This document shows, piece after piece, positions 24,387 through 36,450 of a stretch of 64,000 nucleotides of DNA. The stretch comes from Vesta saturnalis. Lineage: Eukaryota > Arthropoda > Insecta > Coleoptera > Lampyridae. Each line of letters begins with the position of its first letter. The first letter of the stretch is position 1. The notes beneath the pieces were generated by a model that did no database searches, was not told the origin of the DNA, and saw only the letters and a program-made list of their open reading frames with translations. The translations under genes and the position numbers were made by a program. The stretch is taken from positions 678,501 through 742,500 of the forward strand of contig JARFJB010000390.1 of assembly GCA_036346205.1 (NCBI GenBank). The letters run 5' to 3'.

Positions 24387-26414
24387 ACGTAAACCGCAAA
24401 ACGTACTGCTTCAAAGTATATTCTTCACATAAATTCAAAACGAAGTCAGATAAAATTTTTCTAAAATGTATGGCTACAAAGTGGCAGGCCTTCAAAGTTG
24501 AATTTTGAAAATCGTTTTTCGCAAATAACTCGAAAACCTTTAGGAATTTCCAAATACTATCTCCAATGAAAATTATTTCTTTGTTGACGAGGATTTTTCT
24601 GGTTTGATTGGACTATGAATGGACTGGAAGTATTAGTTTTCACATTATTCCTGTAAACTTTCTATTCCAATTTTGTGTGGATTTTCAGTATTTTGGGTCC
24701 GCTATTCAATTTTCAAATTTCCCTCTTTTGAAGTTGATAAAGTGAACGGTTTACGAGTTATTTGCAATTTCATCAATGACGGTAATTAAATACGCACCAA
24801 AATCACATTGTGATTTTTTGATTTTCCATTCAACTGAAATGGCAGATATGCAATAACATGAGCTTTTAATTGTGCTGAAGCTGTTCGTTTATATTAGGCA
24901 TTTAAATCGGCGGATACCGAATAAAAAGACGTTTGCCAACATTGACCGGCGTCTTCGTGAAAGTGGTACATATTATCAATTTGTAAAAATTATATTCATA
25001 TCGGGTTCTCACAGGTTGTTTGACGCCAGCTAAAATTGACAGTGGTAGGAGGCGAATTGCAAGAACAAAAAGTGTTGGATCCAATTGACGCTGATCCCAC
25101 AACAAGCTCTCGTCAATTGGCAAGAGAAAATAATTCAAATAAGTCCACGATATGTAGAATTATTAAAACGGAACTCTTGCGACCTTTCCATTATCGAAAG
25201 ACACAAGCTTTGGCCATGGATGATTTTCAAGCAACAGTGAACTTTTCACATTGGTTTGTAGAAAAATTCAATAATGACCGAAATTATCCATCGATTACCT
25301 TATTCACTGATGAGGCAGGTTTCGACCGAAACGGAACTTTTAACTTCCATAACAATTATTACTACGATTATCAAAATCCACGCGTTTTCATTGAAACCAA
25401 TCATCAACAGTAATTCAGTGTGAATGTATGGGCTGGTATTATTGGCAATAATTTAATTGATCCATTCTTTTTGACACAACGTTTAAATGATAATTCATAC
25501 ACCAATTTTTTGGATAATGATTTATCCGAGTTACTAGATGTCTATCTAGATGTTAGGGGTCGGATGTGTTTCATGCACGATGATGCACCTCCTCATCTTG
25601 CACTCACTGCTAGGCGGTCATTGAATAAATCTTTAATGCAAACTGGATTGGCCGAGGAGGACCGGTTCCTTGGCCTGCACGCTCACCGGATGTAAACAAT
25701 ATGGGTCTTCTTCCGGTGTCATTTAAAAGACATGGTGTATTCGGTGCCAATTACAAACGTTCAACATCTCCAGCAACGAATTTTTTATTGTTCTAATTTA
25801 ATGATCCGCGATTATTTTTCAACGTATGTCAATCATGAAAAGAATTCGTAAATGCATAGCAGTTAACGGTGAACAATTCGAACATTTAATCAACTAATTT
25901 GTTTGTTAATTAATACTTTGTTTAACTTAATAAACTCTTTGACTTCTATAACTTTTAGTCCACGGCCCACTTACTAAATTTTGGTGCTGTAGTATTTAAT
26001 TGACCATGATTGATGAAATTGCAAATAACTCGTAAACCGTTCACTTTATAAACTTCAATCAAGAGGACTAAATTTGCAGAAAATTCAATAACAGACCCAA
26101 AAAAGTCACCAAAACACCTGAAAAATCATACACAAAAAGTTGGAATAGAACGTATACGGGAACAATGTGAAAATTAATACTTCCAGTCCATTCATAGACA
26201 ATCCAATCAAACCAGAAAAATCGCCAACAAAGAAATAATTTCATTGGGATAATATTTTGAAATTCCTAAAGATTTTCGAGTTATTTGAAAAACGATTTTA
26301 AAATTCAATTTTTGTGGGCCTGTCACTTTGTAGCTATACATTTTAGAAAAATTGATCTGACTTTTCGTCTTCAATTTATGTAGAATATACACTTGAAGCA
26401 GGCACGTTTTTTTA

Positions 26415-26417
<3 letters not shown>
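24385..26417 (+). mobile_element. Mariner-family element with about 400 bp TIRs between two (TA)n arrays
   Basis: The left arm (24385-24800) and right arm (26005-26417) are inverted copies. Shared strings include the AATAACTCGAAAACC/GGTTTACGAGTTATT blocks, ATGAATGGACTGGAAGTATTA and its complement near 26185-26205, and the outermost ACTTGAAGCAGGCACG / CGTACTGCTTCAAAGT pair. A plus-strand transposase lies between them. The element touches TA arrays on both sides, as expected if it inserted into a TA array. Confidence 0.85.
25036..25880 (+). pseudogene. Mariner transposase, broken
   Basis: The frame from 25036 contains a helix-turn-helix end (TTSSRQLARENNSNKSTICR), then the first catalytic aspartate in LFTDEAGFDRNGTFNFHN. 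A TAA near 25410 interrupts it. It continues at 25420 with NVWAGIIGNNLIDPFF and the second aspartate in CFMHDDAPPHLALTARR. A frameshift near 25650 separates this from a WPARSPDVNN-like block, where the usual NPLDFFLWG motif is lost (NNMGLLPVSF), so the third acidic residue is missing. More stops follow to about 25880. The first methionine shown is probably not the true start, since upstream coding traces exist from about 24850. Confidence 0.8.

Positions 26418-26480
<63 letters not shown>
26418..26480. repeat. (TA)n microsatellite
   Basis: About 63 bp, at the right edge of the mariner. Confidence 0.97.
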
Positions 26481-26483
<3 letters not shown>

Positions 26484-26574
26484 AAAATTAAAATTTAAAA
26501 ATACATACAGAAATGCGAATGCAAATGCAATGAATCTATTATTCACCAAATGGAATAGTGAATGAAGCTGAGGG

Positions 26575-27085
26575 GGATACTGGGTTAAATGGGTTACAGA
26601 AACGGAGGAGCAGGCGTAGAAGGTGAAATACTAAAGTACGCAGGTGCAAAGCTTATTCGAAGATTGTGTCAATTATTTAACATATGTCCTAATTGTGGAA
26701 GTGCTTGGAAGAGCGCGATCACTGTACCACTGTATAAGGGTAAGGGGAACAAGAGTTAATGCAAAAATTACAGAGGAATAAGTCTACTTAGTGTCCCTCC
26801 TAACGTATTTGGGAGAGAACTGATTGGTAGAGCAGCAGTGTGACTTCATACCAAATGCGTTGATCAGATGGTTGCCCCCCAGTAGGTGATGGAAAAGTCT
26901 TGAAGTGTAAAAATGAAGGCGTACTGAGCGTTTGTAAATCTGTATAGAGCATATGACCGAGTGAATAGGGAGAAGCTGTGGGAAATATAATATGAGTATG
27001 GCGTAAGTAAAGGTCTAATAAACGGAATAAAGGCAGTATATAACGGTAACCGTGCATGAGTTAGGGTGAGAAGAGGCGTGCGTGA
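26575..27085 (+). pseudogene. LINE reverse transcriptase fragment
   Basis: Plus-strand frames show ITVPLYKGKGNKS, NYRGISLLSVP, a VDQMVAPQ stretch, a LYRAYDRVNREKLW motif (the palm aspartate region) and YEYGVSKGLINGIKAVYNGNRA, then RVRRGVRE. The same motifs, such as EYGVSNGLINGIRAAYNGNR, occur on the minus strand near 41.9 kb, so both pieces come from one LINE family. Stops and frameshifts are frequent. The fragment ends at about 27085 where mariner-like sequence begins. Confidence 0.75.
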
Positions 27086-27089
27086 ATAC

Positions 27090-28308
27090 TAATGGAAGAA
27101 ACTCAAGATGATATTTTAATGGAAATTGAGTACAATCTCGAAATAAGCGTAAGAAGGTTGGCTGCAATGTATCCTAATGTGTCAAAATCTTCTGTGTGGA
27201 ACATAAGGAAGGCTTGTATCCTTTTCATTTTAAAGAAGTTCAGGCCTTGCAAGCAGGATCCAAAATAAAGAGAATCAAGACCAAGATTTTTTTCTAATGT
27301 TTTGTTTTGTGATGCAGTCCTTTACAAAAGATGAAATTTTAATATGCACAATGCACACTATTATATGTTGATGAAAATCATGCGATAAGGGAAAGTAAAC
27401 GTCAGGAAAAAAATACTTTACCGGATTTATTAGATGATATTAATCTGAATTCGACGGAATTTGTGGTTTTTACATGATGGTTGTCCGGCTCACTATAGCA
27501 GAACTGTTCGTACTTTTAGATAACAACCGATGATGGATCAAGAGGAGGTCCGGTTGTTGGCCAGCAAGGTCTCAAGAGTTAAATTTTGCGATTTTTGTGT
27601 TTAATCTTTATTAAAATAGAAACATGCGATCAGCTTTGAAAATTCAGGATGCCTGCGAGAATTTAATTTTGCAAAAATTGCAATCTTTACGTAAACGAAT
27701 AAATTGCATAGAAACGGATAGTCGTCATGGAGCAGCTTTGTTTGTGTTTGTCAGTTTTTGTTCATTCGTCATTTTGAATTTTTTATTATTAATTATCAGC
27801 AACATTTTTGTATCAAAACCATTATTTTACCCGACTTTCTTTAAAGTAATTGTTATTTTGTTTATTTTCCATAGCCATCTTCATAATTGTAAATGACTTG
27901 TTAGTTAATTTTGTAAAATATGATTAACACATGAAAAGTTCAAACGATTTATTTCGAAAACGTCGCAGTAGCGACTTCAGACAAGATTATCATTCTTTTA
28001 TGAAAAAACGAAATATTTAAATTTTATGTTAAAATTGAAATTTTGAAAACAAAAACCAAACGAGCCAAATATGAGAACAACTAAAAATCGTTTCACGATA
28101 CGATTGGGCATACCCACTAAATAAAATGTATAGAATACTATCATTTAAAGAGAAACTATTTGAATTAAACGATCTTAACGATCTTAAGAGCTCCAGCTCC
28201 TTAGGAAGTATTTTGTTTATGTAATTTACGTTACATCGACATAAAATCAGCTCTAGAATCTGCAGTTTTCTTTTGTGAAAAGAGTTTGTGAACACCCTGT
28301 ATAATTTA
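27090..28308 (+). mobile_element. Truncated mariner with transposase remnants and right TIR
   Basis: Coding traces run from a helix-turn-helix stretch (ISVRRLAAMYPNVSKSSVWN near 27145) to a block near 27370 with ENHAIRESKRQEK, and then LPDLLDDINLNSTEF. An HDGCPAHYSRTV-type second-aspartate region lies near 27470 and WPARS traces near 27560. The C-terminal tail is at 27624-27740 (ENLILQKLQSLRKRINCIE). The right end reads GAACACCCTGTATAA at about 28296-28308, a common mariner terminus. The left TIR is missing and the element begins inside a LINE fragment. Confidence 0.75.
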
Positions 28309-30640
28309 CCACTTTTTAATTGATAAATTCTTGTTTACTGCTCCCCCCACTCTCTTAATAACTCGTTAAATATTGTATAAAACATATCCATTGTAAGTAA
28401 ACTTAATTTAAATATTCAATCTGATAAAGACACAGTGTTGTTGGAACAATTGTCATTTTATGTAATATAGTAAACCTTTAAAAACTGTGTTTATTTCTAT
28501 GCATTAAGTACGTGGATGTATTATTTATTTAGTGACCAAGTTTTGTCCACCTGGTGATGGAATTATTAAAGTTATTATGTATTGGTAAATCTGGATTCCG
28601 GAACTCATTAATTTAATACTTTTTGTATCCTGTGTATCCGTCGAACAAAAGTTTGACTATATTTGGTTCATAAAGTAAAAGTGGGTTGTTTTGCATTAAG
28701 TACAAAATCTCCAATTAACATTATTATGTAAGTAAGAATGTGAATGCGGCAATGAGTAATTTGTTCGGATGTTTTCAGTATCACGTAGACACCGAATGTT
28801 TAAACGAATATCAAGTTTAATTAACTTTGAGGTATTCTATACTGTCCTCCGGTTTTGAAGGAGCAGAATATTCAACAAATTTGAGACACATAGCCCTCTT
28901 AATAAAATTATGTAGAAAAGATAAGGTGATTGCTTTACTTTGGTAACTTGTGTGCATATAAGCTCCCGGGAAATTCTAAGCAAAGGAGATTTTACATGGT
29001 TATAAGATTATTATCTTATGAAGACATGGCTTCAGTCTAGTTACAGTATGTAACTCCTTTGTGACAACTAAAATAAGCTAAATTGTGGGTTTTTGAAATG
29101 ATTAAGATAAAATTTTCCGATGGGATATAGAAAATTGTTTAATAAAAGTATATTGAGCGCCGTTTTATATTCTCGGGCCACATAACATTTTTCTAGCTAA
29201 CAGTAAAAAAGTAAGTGTGGTTTTTGTTTAATTTTTCTTCTCATTTTGCTTTCCTTCAACGTCAAACTTGTTATGACATACAAAAAACGTATAATGTAAC
29301 ATGAATTTTCCGAGCGCAATAACCCAAGTATACCCTTTTTTGTTGCAAAATGCAAGTCGCGTATTCTCTAAAACTTCCTTATAAGTTTTCTTAAAAGTTT
29401 GCACAAAGATATTTTGTTTTCAGTTCTAGAAAAGACAACAACTTTTGTTACAAACGTAATTGTTATTAAATTTTTATTCTTACAACAAAAAGTTGTTGTA
29501 AAAAGGCGGCTATTCTTTTATTGAATTGCACCTCTAATTCCTCACTCAGATGGTAGACTGCTTGCTAATTCCAACAGCTGCTACATGTCGAACGACCAAT
29601 GCATTTAAATGTTCCATTTGCTTTCCAAAAGTTGCAAAAGATTGTTCGACGTAGAGTAATCACCTAAATATGACTTCGCTTTGAAATTGATCTTCTTGTC
29701 GTCTAATTTGAATATCACAGCTTCTTTAAATTATTCACATACATTACTACACAAAAAAAATCTAATCACAATTACTCCTTATAGAAAAAGCAATATTTGA
29801 ATAAGTAACATGTCTTGCGACTGTGTTGACACTATAGGTCAAAGTTTCATAGCGAGAAATGAAATACGTGAGATTTATAGTAATGATGTTACTGTAACAG
29901 AATTATTTTATTGGGTTTATGAGGCTTTAATTATGTTTTATGTGTGATGTCATATTTAACGTGCTTTATTGTTAATTAAACCTGTCTCTTACTTATTAAC
30001 CTCTAATAACTTAGTATAGTTCTGTTAATTGAGATAATAAATCTTCATTAAAACTTAAATGCTCAAACGAAGACTTGATTTGCCTTAACACAAAACAATT
30101 AAATGTGCTTCTTTTTTCAATAAAATACGAGGGTGAGCTCGAAAGTTCTGAACTGATATATCTGATTGGTTAGAAAATTATTTGTTTTGCGTCTTTCTTT
30201 TGTCAAAATACTGAACATGCGGTTAATTAAATAGACATTTTTTCATTTAAGTCCATGCAAAAGTTAAGGTATTTTAGCATTAACGTAAACTCTGGGAACT
30301 TTTTCATTGATTATTTATATGGTTTGACGTTTAAAAGGTTGCTGTCCTGATGCTGTGCAGGAATGGTACATAATTTTTGCAATTTTTGAAATTAGCGTAA
30401 ACTGTAAAATATTTTAATCGTTTCATCTGATAGAAATTAATTTTTAAAGAAAAGTTCCAGAGTTTTACCTAAAATAATTGAAGCAGGAATTCCAGAGTTC
30501 ATTGATTTTATGGTATCTGACCATTCAATATATACAAATATATGATTTTGAAGTAATAGCGATAATAGGTTAGGATAGTTTATGACTGTGAATAAGTTTA
30601 TAAAGAAAATTAACTATCAAAAAACAGTAAGAGGCCAAGA
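28309..30640. other. AT-rich stretch without recognised features
   Basis: About 2.3 kb scanned on both strands without a convincing coding region, repeat family or RNA gene. A weak coding-like patch on the minus strand near 29560-29660 could not be assigned. Confidence 0.5.
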
Positions 30641-30641
30641 T

Positions 30642-32998
30642 CCTGCGAATTCAAAGGACAATTTGACCGACAAAAACGGAATTTGACCACAAAAAGTGCG
30701 ACAAAGCCGGCAAAAACGCGCGAGAAAAGGACGCGCGACAAAGGACGCCCGACAAATGTAGTAGAAATAATATGTCTTAGGTCTCAAGATTGTATTTAGT
30801 TAAAAGCTGAATAAAAAGTAAGCTTTAGTACATTCATTACCCACAAATTACAAATGCTACCAATCGATCATCAAAGGCATTTCTTTAAATATCATTTTAA
30901 GGCGCAAAATAAACTGTTGAATCAAAATTCCTTACACTTTATCTAGGCTTACGACTGGCAGACATTGCTGGCGTGTTTAAAAGTTTTCTAAATTAAATTT
31001 TTTGTATTTTAAAATTTTTAATTTTTAGTTTTCTAATTTTTGCTTTTTAGTTTTTCTTGTTTCTATATATTATTATTATTATAACTATGATATTACACTT
31101 GAAGTTGGAAACTGGGGCAATCTGCAAGTATTCTAATGTTCCTGTTCTGATAATCTGTCACGATGACCTTTATTCGATCTGCGGTGTCTTTATATACCTT
31201 TCTATGCGCTGGCACATGTCCTGCGATATACTGTTCAATTTTGACCATATTCAAACTGTCCTCTTTTTTCAGAGCGTCTATAAATTTCCAAATATTAGGA
31301 TGTGCTGCATTATGTAGACGAGAAGCTGTTGTGCCATCCTTCATAGCATTATTCGTGCGTGGTATATTCTGTTCTACCATATCAATAAATCCACAGTTTT
31401 CGAAAACAATGGCTGTCTTCGAATCTTCTGTCGAGTCGTCTATCCATGTATCCTCAAAGTAATTAATCAATGGCAGCTCAAATTCTCATTTTCCGTATAA
31501 AACTGGCTATCAAGTAGATCCTCGTATGCAGCAATAACGTTTTCATCTACGAAAGCAAGAGCAGCCATTGTGAATAGGGCAAGTCAGCATCTCTATACCT
31601 TGCATAGTCCTGCACCTTGAACATGTTCCAGAGGCATTGCGTGAAATGGAAAAAGCAGCCACGGATTCTGGAAATAGGAAATTCTGCTTGTAGGGCATTC
31701 ACAGTGTTCGAAATCAACCATAATTGTTGAAGGTCGCAATCCTGGTTTTAACATTTTAACTGTTGAAACAGGCGAGTGTATGTTTGCTGAGTTTTGTTTA
31801 AGAAGAGCATAAACTGTTGGGATAACGTTACTGTACCACCGTGAATAGTATCAGTTGACCGAACAATACAGGAGTTGCAGAAATGTACCATCTGCATACC
31901 AGTGTTCACACTGTTCCATAAATGTTAAGTTTCTTTCTGTCGAAATAACAGAATTCGTTGTTGATCATCTGACCACTATCAAATAAAAGGAAAGATTCAC
32001 CATCGCTGTTTACTGTATATTCAGCAGGAAGAACAAGTCCAACTGTTAGGTTTGCCACAGCTTGTTCTGGCGACGTATGTTGTACCGTTCGTTTTAGACA
32101 AGAGACCCTAGGTAGTTACTGATACAGCCAAAGGAAGTCCTTGTGATATATTAGCCACTACAGCTTGGTGGTTACTCCAACTTGTTGAGCTGTTCGTTTC
32201 ATATCATTGACAGCTATCTTTGCGTTTACCTTCCAGCATCAGCAACGTGGTTATGGGCTGCATTTTACAACTTTATCTCACTGATGTACTCTTCCGGAAC
32301 ATTTGCACTTATTGTAACCGGAACATTTCCAAATAGTTTTATCTCCAATGACTCGTTCCCTTTTATGAATAAATCCATTATAGAGCAACATATTGTTGCC
32401 TTTTTGACTTTGCACAAAAGTTAACACCATCTTTACAGACCTAGAACAGTTTCCGTAATGGACATGACCCTAAAATTGCGCCATATATACTACCCCAGAA
32501 CCACATTCTTTTCTCTAATAACTTCTTAATGTTGCTTTCTTGGAAAATAGTAATTAAGTAAATACCTGCTAATGGCTTTTATTGTCCTATATAGAATGCA
32601 TTCCAGTTAAAATAAATTTTGGGAAATTATGTAAATACCTGTCAATGGCTTATTTGTCATATTTTGAATGCATTCCAGTTAAGGAGTTTCAAAATAAGCA
32701 CTGGCTGTGAGAACGTTTATTATCACTTGCGGAATCTTAATTATCAATACTTTCTAATGATCCATTTGTAACATTTGTAATTTGTGGGTAATGCCAATGT
32801 ACTAAAGCTTACTTTTTATTCAGCTTTTTAACTAAATACAATCTTGAGACCTAAGACATATTATTTTCCTACGCGTACATTTGTCGCGCGTCCTTTTGTC
32901 GCGCGTCCTTTTGTCATCGCGTCCTTTTGTCGCACACGTCCTTTTGTCGCGCGTCCAAATTCCCGCGTCCTTTTGTCGCGCGTCCTTTTGACGTAGAT
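30642..32998 (-). mobile_element. MULE DNA transposon with subterminal GACGCGCGACAAA repeats
   Basis: Arms at 30642-30870 and 32770-32998 are inverted copies sharing the AAGCTTTAGTACATT / AATGTACTAAAGCTT and TAGGTCTCAAGATTGTATTTAGTT blocks. Outside these, the right arm carries about seven tandem copies of a GGACGCGCGACAAAA-type unit. The left arm carries degenerate versions of it (GCGACAAAG, GCGCGAGAAAAGGACGCGCG). A minus-strand MULE transposase remnant lies between. Tandem subterminal transposase-binding motifs are known for Mutator-like elements. A 9 bp target duplication was looked for but not confirmed. Confidence 0.8.
31090..32470 (-). pseudogene. MULE transposase, broken
   Basis: Reading the minus strand, the region near 32400-32170 shows traces that may be a zinc-binding N-terminus and the following linker (NAAHNHVADAG). 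The central catalytic part near 31740-31570 reads FPISRIRGCFFHFTQCLWNM, the hallmark GCFFHF motif after the second acidic residue of MULE transposases. The C-terminal part at 31470-31093 reads INYFEDTWID, IPRTNNAMKDGT (a variant of the RTNNAVEGWH motif), NIWKFIDALKKEDSLNMVKI and EQYIAGHVPAHRKVY. Stops separate the blocks, and the tryptophan and histidine of the RTNN motif are changed, so this copy is inactive. Confidence 0.85.
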
Positions 32999-33239
32999 TC
33001 GCGAAAATGTATTTGGTCTGTATCACTCAATGGAAAAATAGGCGTACACAAGACTACATGGACGTTTTGGTTGAATTAGGCCTAATTATTAACTTAAAAC
33101 AAACTTTAAAATTACTTAAAAAACGAATTAAATTAAATGACACCACTAAACTTCATAAGCGTATTTGTGTAAGACAAGAGAAGAAATACAGACAGTACTA
33201 TGTGCCTCTTTCTAACACGGTGGCTTCCGGGCGTGTCTC

Positions 33240-33825
33240 ATAAACAAACGTAGAGCGCGCATTCAATTTCGTAAATCGAGTTCAATGGAATGGACTAAAG
33301 GCCGAGATAGACGCTCCGTCATGCACATCAACTTACTTGCACAAAGAAAAGTTGTACGGCAAGACTGAATCGTCATTTGACCACTAACTATTCAGTGAAT
33401 ATGACTGAGGATCTATTAATGTGCGCGGCTGCTATTGTAGTAGTTGTAAAAAAGAAAAAAGTAAATAAGAGAAAACGTTCAATGTGGTTCAGAATGGTTA
33501 CTTAAGCGACAACAATTATCACACTGAGAATTGGTTCAATTATTTACGAATGAACGAAGAAATTTATATGGAACTGCTTCAGATAGTAACGCCGCAAATA
33601 AAAAGGATGGATAAAGTTATCAGAAAAACAATTTCATCACACGAGAGGCTCATTGCAACACTACGTTTTTAAGCAACAGGAAGAAGCTATGCTGATTTAA
33701 AATTTTCATGTGCAATATCTCGCCAAGCACTTGGTGAAATTATACCGGATACATGCAGAGATATCAAAACCTATTTTGGTGTGGTAATACACGATCATTG
33801 GAACAAATTCTAAAAATATTTAAAT
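33240..33825 (+). pseudogene. PIF/Harbinger transposase N-terminal fragment
   Basis: At 33484-33672 a frame reads NNYHTENWFNYLRMNEEIYM, then LLQIVTPQIKRMDKVIRKTISS and HERLIATLRF. After one stop it continues with ATGRSYADLKFSCAISRQAL, GEIIPDTCRDI. This is the conserved N-terminal part of Harbinger (HARBI1-like) nucleases: FxxLRMxxxxFxxLL, then LAxTLRFLATG, SYxxLxFxFRIS and IxxIIPEVC. The upstream RSMWFR piece is in a different frame, so there is one frameshift near 33490. The catalytic half is absent because the copy ends at a mariner terminus at about 33828. Confidence 0.82.
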
Positions 33826-33827
33826 AT

Positions 33828-34973
33828 ATACAGGGTGATTGACAAAAATATGCCAATCCACATCTGTATTTTTTTAACGGAACTCCCTGTATATTTTTAC
33901 ATATTTGGATTCACTGTTACATTTAGAATAAAAGTATAGAAATTTGTATCTATATCACTAACCCTTCTGCAGATATCGTCACTTTAGACCAAAATAGAGT
34001 TAACATTGGAACCAAAATGCAAGCGTTCTCACCACAATTTTGTAAATCTGTTTACACCACCGAATATTAATAATAGTCTACTAACCAAACAAACTGCAAA
34101 ATTTTCCGAAAACGTGTAAAACTATACAGAATGATTAATTTACGGGAAATTTAATTTTTCTTAATTTTTTCAAATGCAAAGCCCTGTATATTTTTTCAAA
34201 TTTCGATTCCCCGTGAGAAGTAGATACTAATTGATAATAAGTTTCATAGCCATAAGACGGACCCTTCTTGAGATATTGACGGTTTTACGTAAAAATGTTC
34301 TAAAATACAAATTTATTATAACAATAGAATTCACCAAACAAATCAGGTAGGCTAGCCGCTCGTAATAAAGAGGAACAATTGCATCTATTGTTTTAACGTT
34401 TTTATAATCATTAAAATATTGTTCCATTAGTTTGTGTTTTTGGATTGCCGTTTTGTCAATTTTTGTGTAAAATGAATTTTTCCAAAGAAGATGGTCGATA
34501 TGATCTTTATTTACGGCGAAGCTTGAAAGAAATGATTTGCTAGCTACCCGTTTGTACTGTCAGCGATACCCAGAGAGAAGACAACCGTGAAAAGAATCGT
34601 TTATGAATGTAGCTGAGAGATTTATAAATTCTGGAAGTGTGTGTTATCCCAAGCGCGCAAAAACAAGCCCAAATGAAGAAATTGAGTTTCAAGGTGTGGC
34701 ATCTCTTATAGAAAATCCGCAAATTAATACCAGAGAGCTAAGTACACACCTAGACCTAAATAGAAATACAGTTTGCAGCTTGATTTAAAAAAACGAATTG
34801 CATCCTTATCATATCGAGCAAAATCTTTCTTCCAATGGGTAACTACTAAAGTCAATGAAGAACCCAATTTTGTTAATAACATTCTATTTACGGATAAGGC
34901 AACTTCTCACGATAATGGTAATATTAATATACATAATTGTCATCACTATTCAGATACTACTCCATACATCTTG
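33828..34973 (+). mobile_element. Truncated mariner (left TIR and N-terminal transposase)
   Basis: The left end reads TATATACAGGGTGATTGAC at about 33825-33843, a common mariner terminus next to TA. A plus-strand transposase remnant follows from about 34471: MNFSKEDGRYDLYLRR, then NVAERFINSGSV, ENPQINTRELSTHLDLNRNT, NELHPYHIE and the first aspartate in LFTDKATSHDNGNINIHN (ATFH-type motif). It includes two stops and frameshifts. The gene stops at about 34973 in a GT-rich microsatellite, just after the first catalytic block, as with the split mariner at 9-15.8 kb. No right TIR is present. Confidence 0.75.
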
Positions 34974-35068
34974 TGTGCGTGTGCGTGTGCGTGTCGTGTG
35001 CGTGTGCGTGCGTGGGTGTGTGTGTAGGTGGGTGGGTGCTTGTTCGTGCGTGTGCGTGTGTGTGTGTG

Positions 35069-35121
<53 letters not shown>

Positions 35122-35242
35122 CACACTAGTGTGTGTGTGTGGGTGTGTGCGCGTGCGTGCGTGCGTGCGTGCGTGGGTGCGTGCGTGTGTGTGTGGGTAG
35201 GTTGGTAGGTGGGTGCTTGCGTGCGTGCGTGCGCGCGTGTGT

Positions 35243-35285
<43 letters not shown>

Positions 35286-35349
35286 AATGTGTGTGTCTTC
35301 GTGTGAGCGTGTCAACGTGTTTGCGTGTCAGCATGTGTATTGTGTGTGT

Positions 35350-35380
<31 letters not shown>

Positions 35381-35485
35381 TGTGTTGTTGTGTGTGCGTT
35401 GAGCGACGTGTTGCGTGCGTGTGTGTATGTGTGTGTGTATGTGTATGCGCGCGCGTGTGTGTGTGTGTGTGTTCTGAGGGAGTAG
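34973..35485. repeat. GT/GC-rich microsatellite with two (TA)n arrays
   Basis: Alternating purine-pyrimidine sequence made of GT and GC dinucleotides (GTGCGTGC and GTGTGTGT types), interrupted by TA arrays at 35072-35120 and 35246-35283. Long alternating runs of this kind can form Z-DNA. All reading frames across it are simple-repeat artefacts. Confidence 0.95.
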
Positions 35486-35782
35486 TAGGGAATGATAAGA
35501 ATGTCTTAAAGTCTCTAGTGTTTCCGAGGATCTTTCAGTGTCGAACGCTCGTTTATAATACGACTATAAGGGATCTATAAGGGATTGTGTATTTGTCATA
35601 GCTTTTCAAAAGGTAATGAAAAGAATGTGTCTTTCCTTAAGTTTAGTGTAATGGTGCTCTATAACCCATAACAGGCCGAATGCAGGTAGTGCATGTATAT
35701 TGTAAAATTATGTGATCAGGACCTCGTATTTGACCTCTTAGATTGCCTAGAATAGATATGTAACCGTTAGGTCCCCTACGAT
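35486..35782. other. Unassigned stretch
   Basis: No coding region or repeat recognised between the microsatellite and the palindrome. Confidence 0.5.
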
Positions 35783-36254
35783 AAAGCATTCAAGGATGGT
35801 TGTAGCCGATGTGCTCAATCAGGTCAAGGGTTGGTGAACTTCCATACGATTTGACGTTGTACTGATGAAAAATTTACTTGAAAATCTTGTCAGGCAGAAT
35901 ATCACTATCTACGGGATGGGTTACGTAAGAGAAGGAGCTTCTCCATCCTTCTCACAAAATGTAATCAGCTATACTAGGGATGAAACAAAGCTTAAATACA
36001 AAATTTTAGGTATCGAGATTTTATCATGGATACTAGCGTGCATTATACAACATTTTGGACACCACAAAGAAAAATCTAATATGCTTGGAGAATCAGCACC
36101 ATGCAATCATTGATCCATTTGAACGTTGTATGAATAAAATTTGTTTTTCAAAGATCTTTTTTACACTTCTCAGAGTTAAGTCTACCTTTTTTGCAAATTG
36201 TCTTGTGCTAGTATGGGAATTCTCTATTACAGATTGCAGTACTAAACATTTATT

Positions 36255-36350
36255 TATTTTATTATACGGAACCCCCGTATCTGTACGGCCCACCAAAGAT
36301 GCACGAGGAAGGAATTCCGCTGAGACCAATTGTGAGCTCTAGAAATTTAC
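36255..36350 (+). pseudogene. Penelope-like RT scrap
   Basis: The plus strand encodes PPYLYGPPKMHEEGIPLRPI followed by VSSRNLR, the KIHK-type motif before the palm that is diagnostic of PLE reverse transcriptases. Only about 30 residues remain, between the left palindrome arm and a TA array. Confidence 0.75.
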
Positions 36351-36364
36351 GTTGAAAATTATAC

Positions 36365-36367
<3 letters not shown>

Positions 36368-36448
<81 letters not shown>
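36368..36448. repeat. (TA)n microsatellite
   Basis: About 81 bp, on the left side of the inner TIR element. Confidence 0.97.

Positions 36449-36449
<1 letters not shown>

Positions 36450-36450
<1 letters not shown>

Noticed and set aside
32832..33026. A frame of RDKRT-type repeats
   Set aside because: It is the translation of tandem subterminal repeats of the MULE, not a gene.
34950..35580. Cysteine/valine-rich and histidine/threonine-rich frames over GT and GC repeats
   Set aside because: Simple-repeat artefacts. The composition and period follow the dinucleotides.
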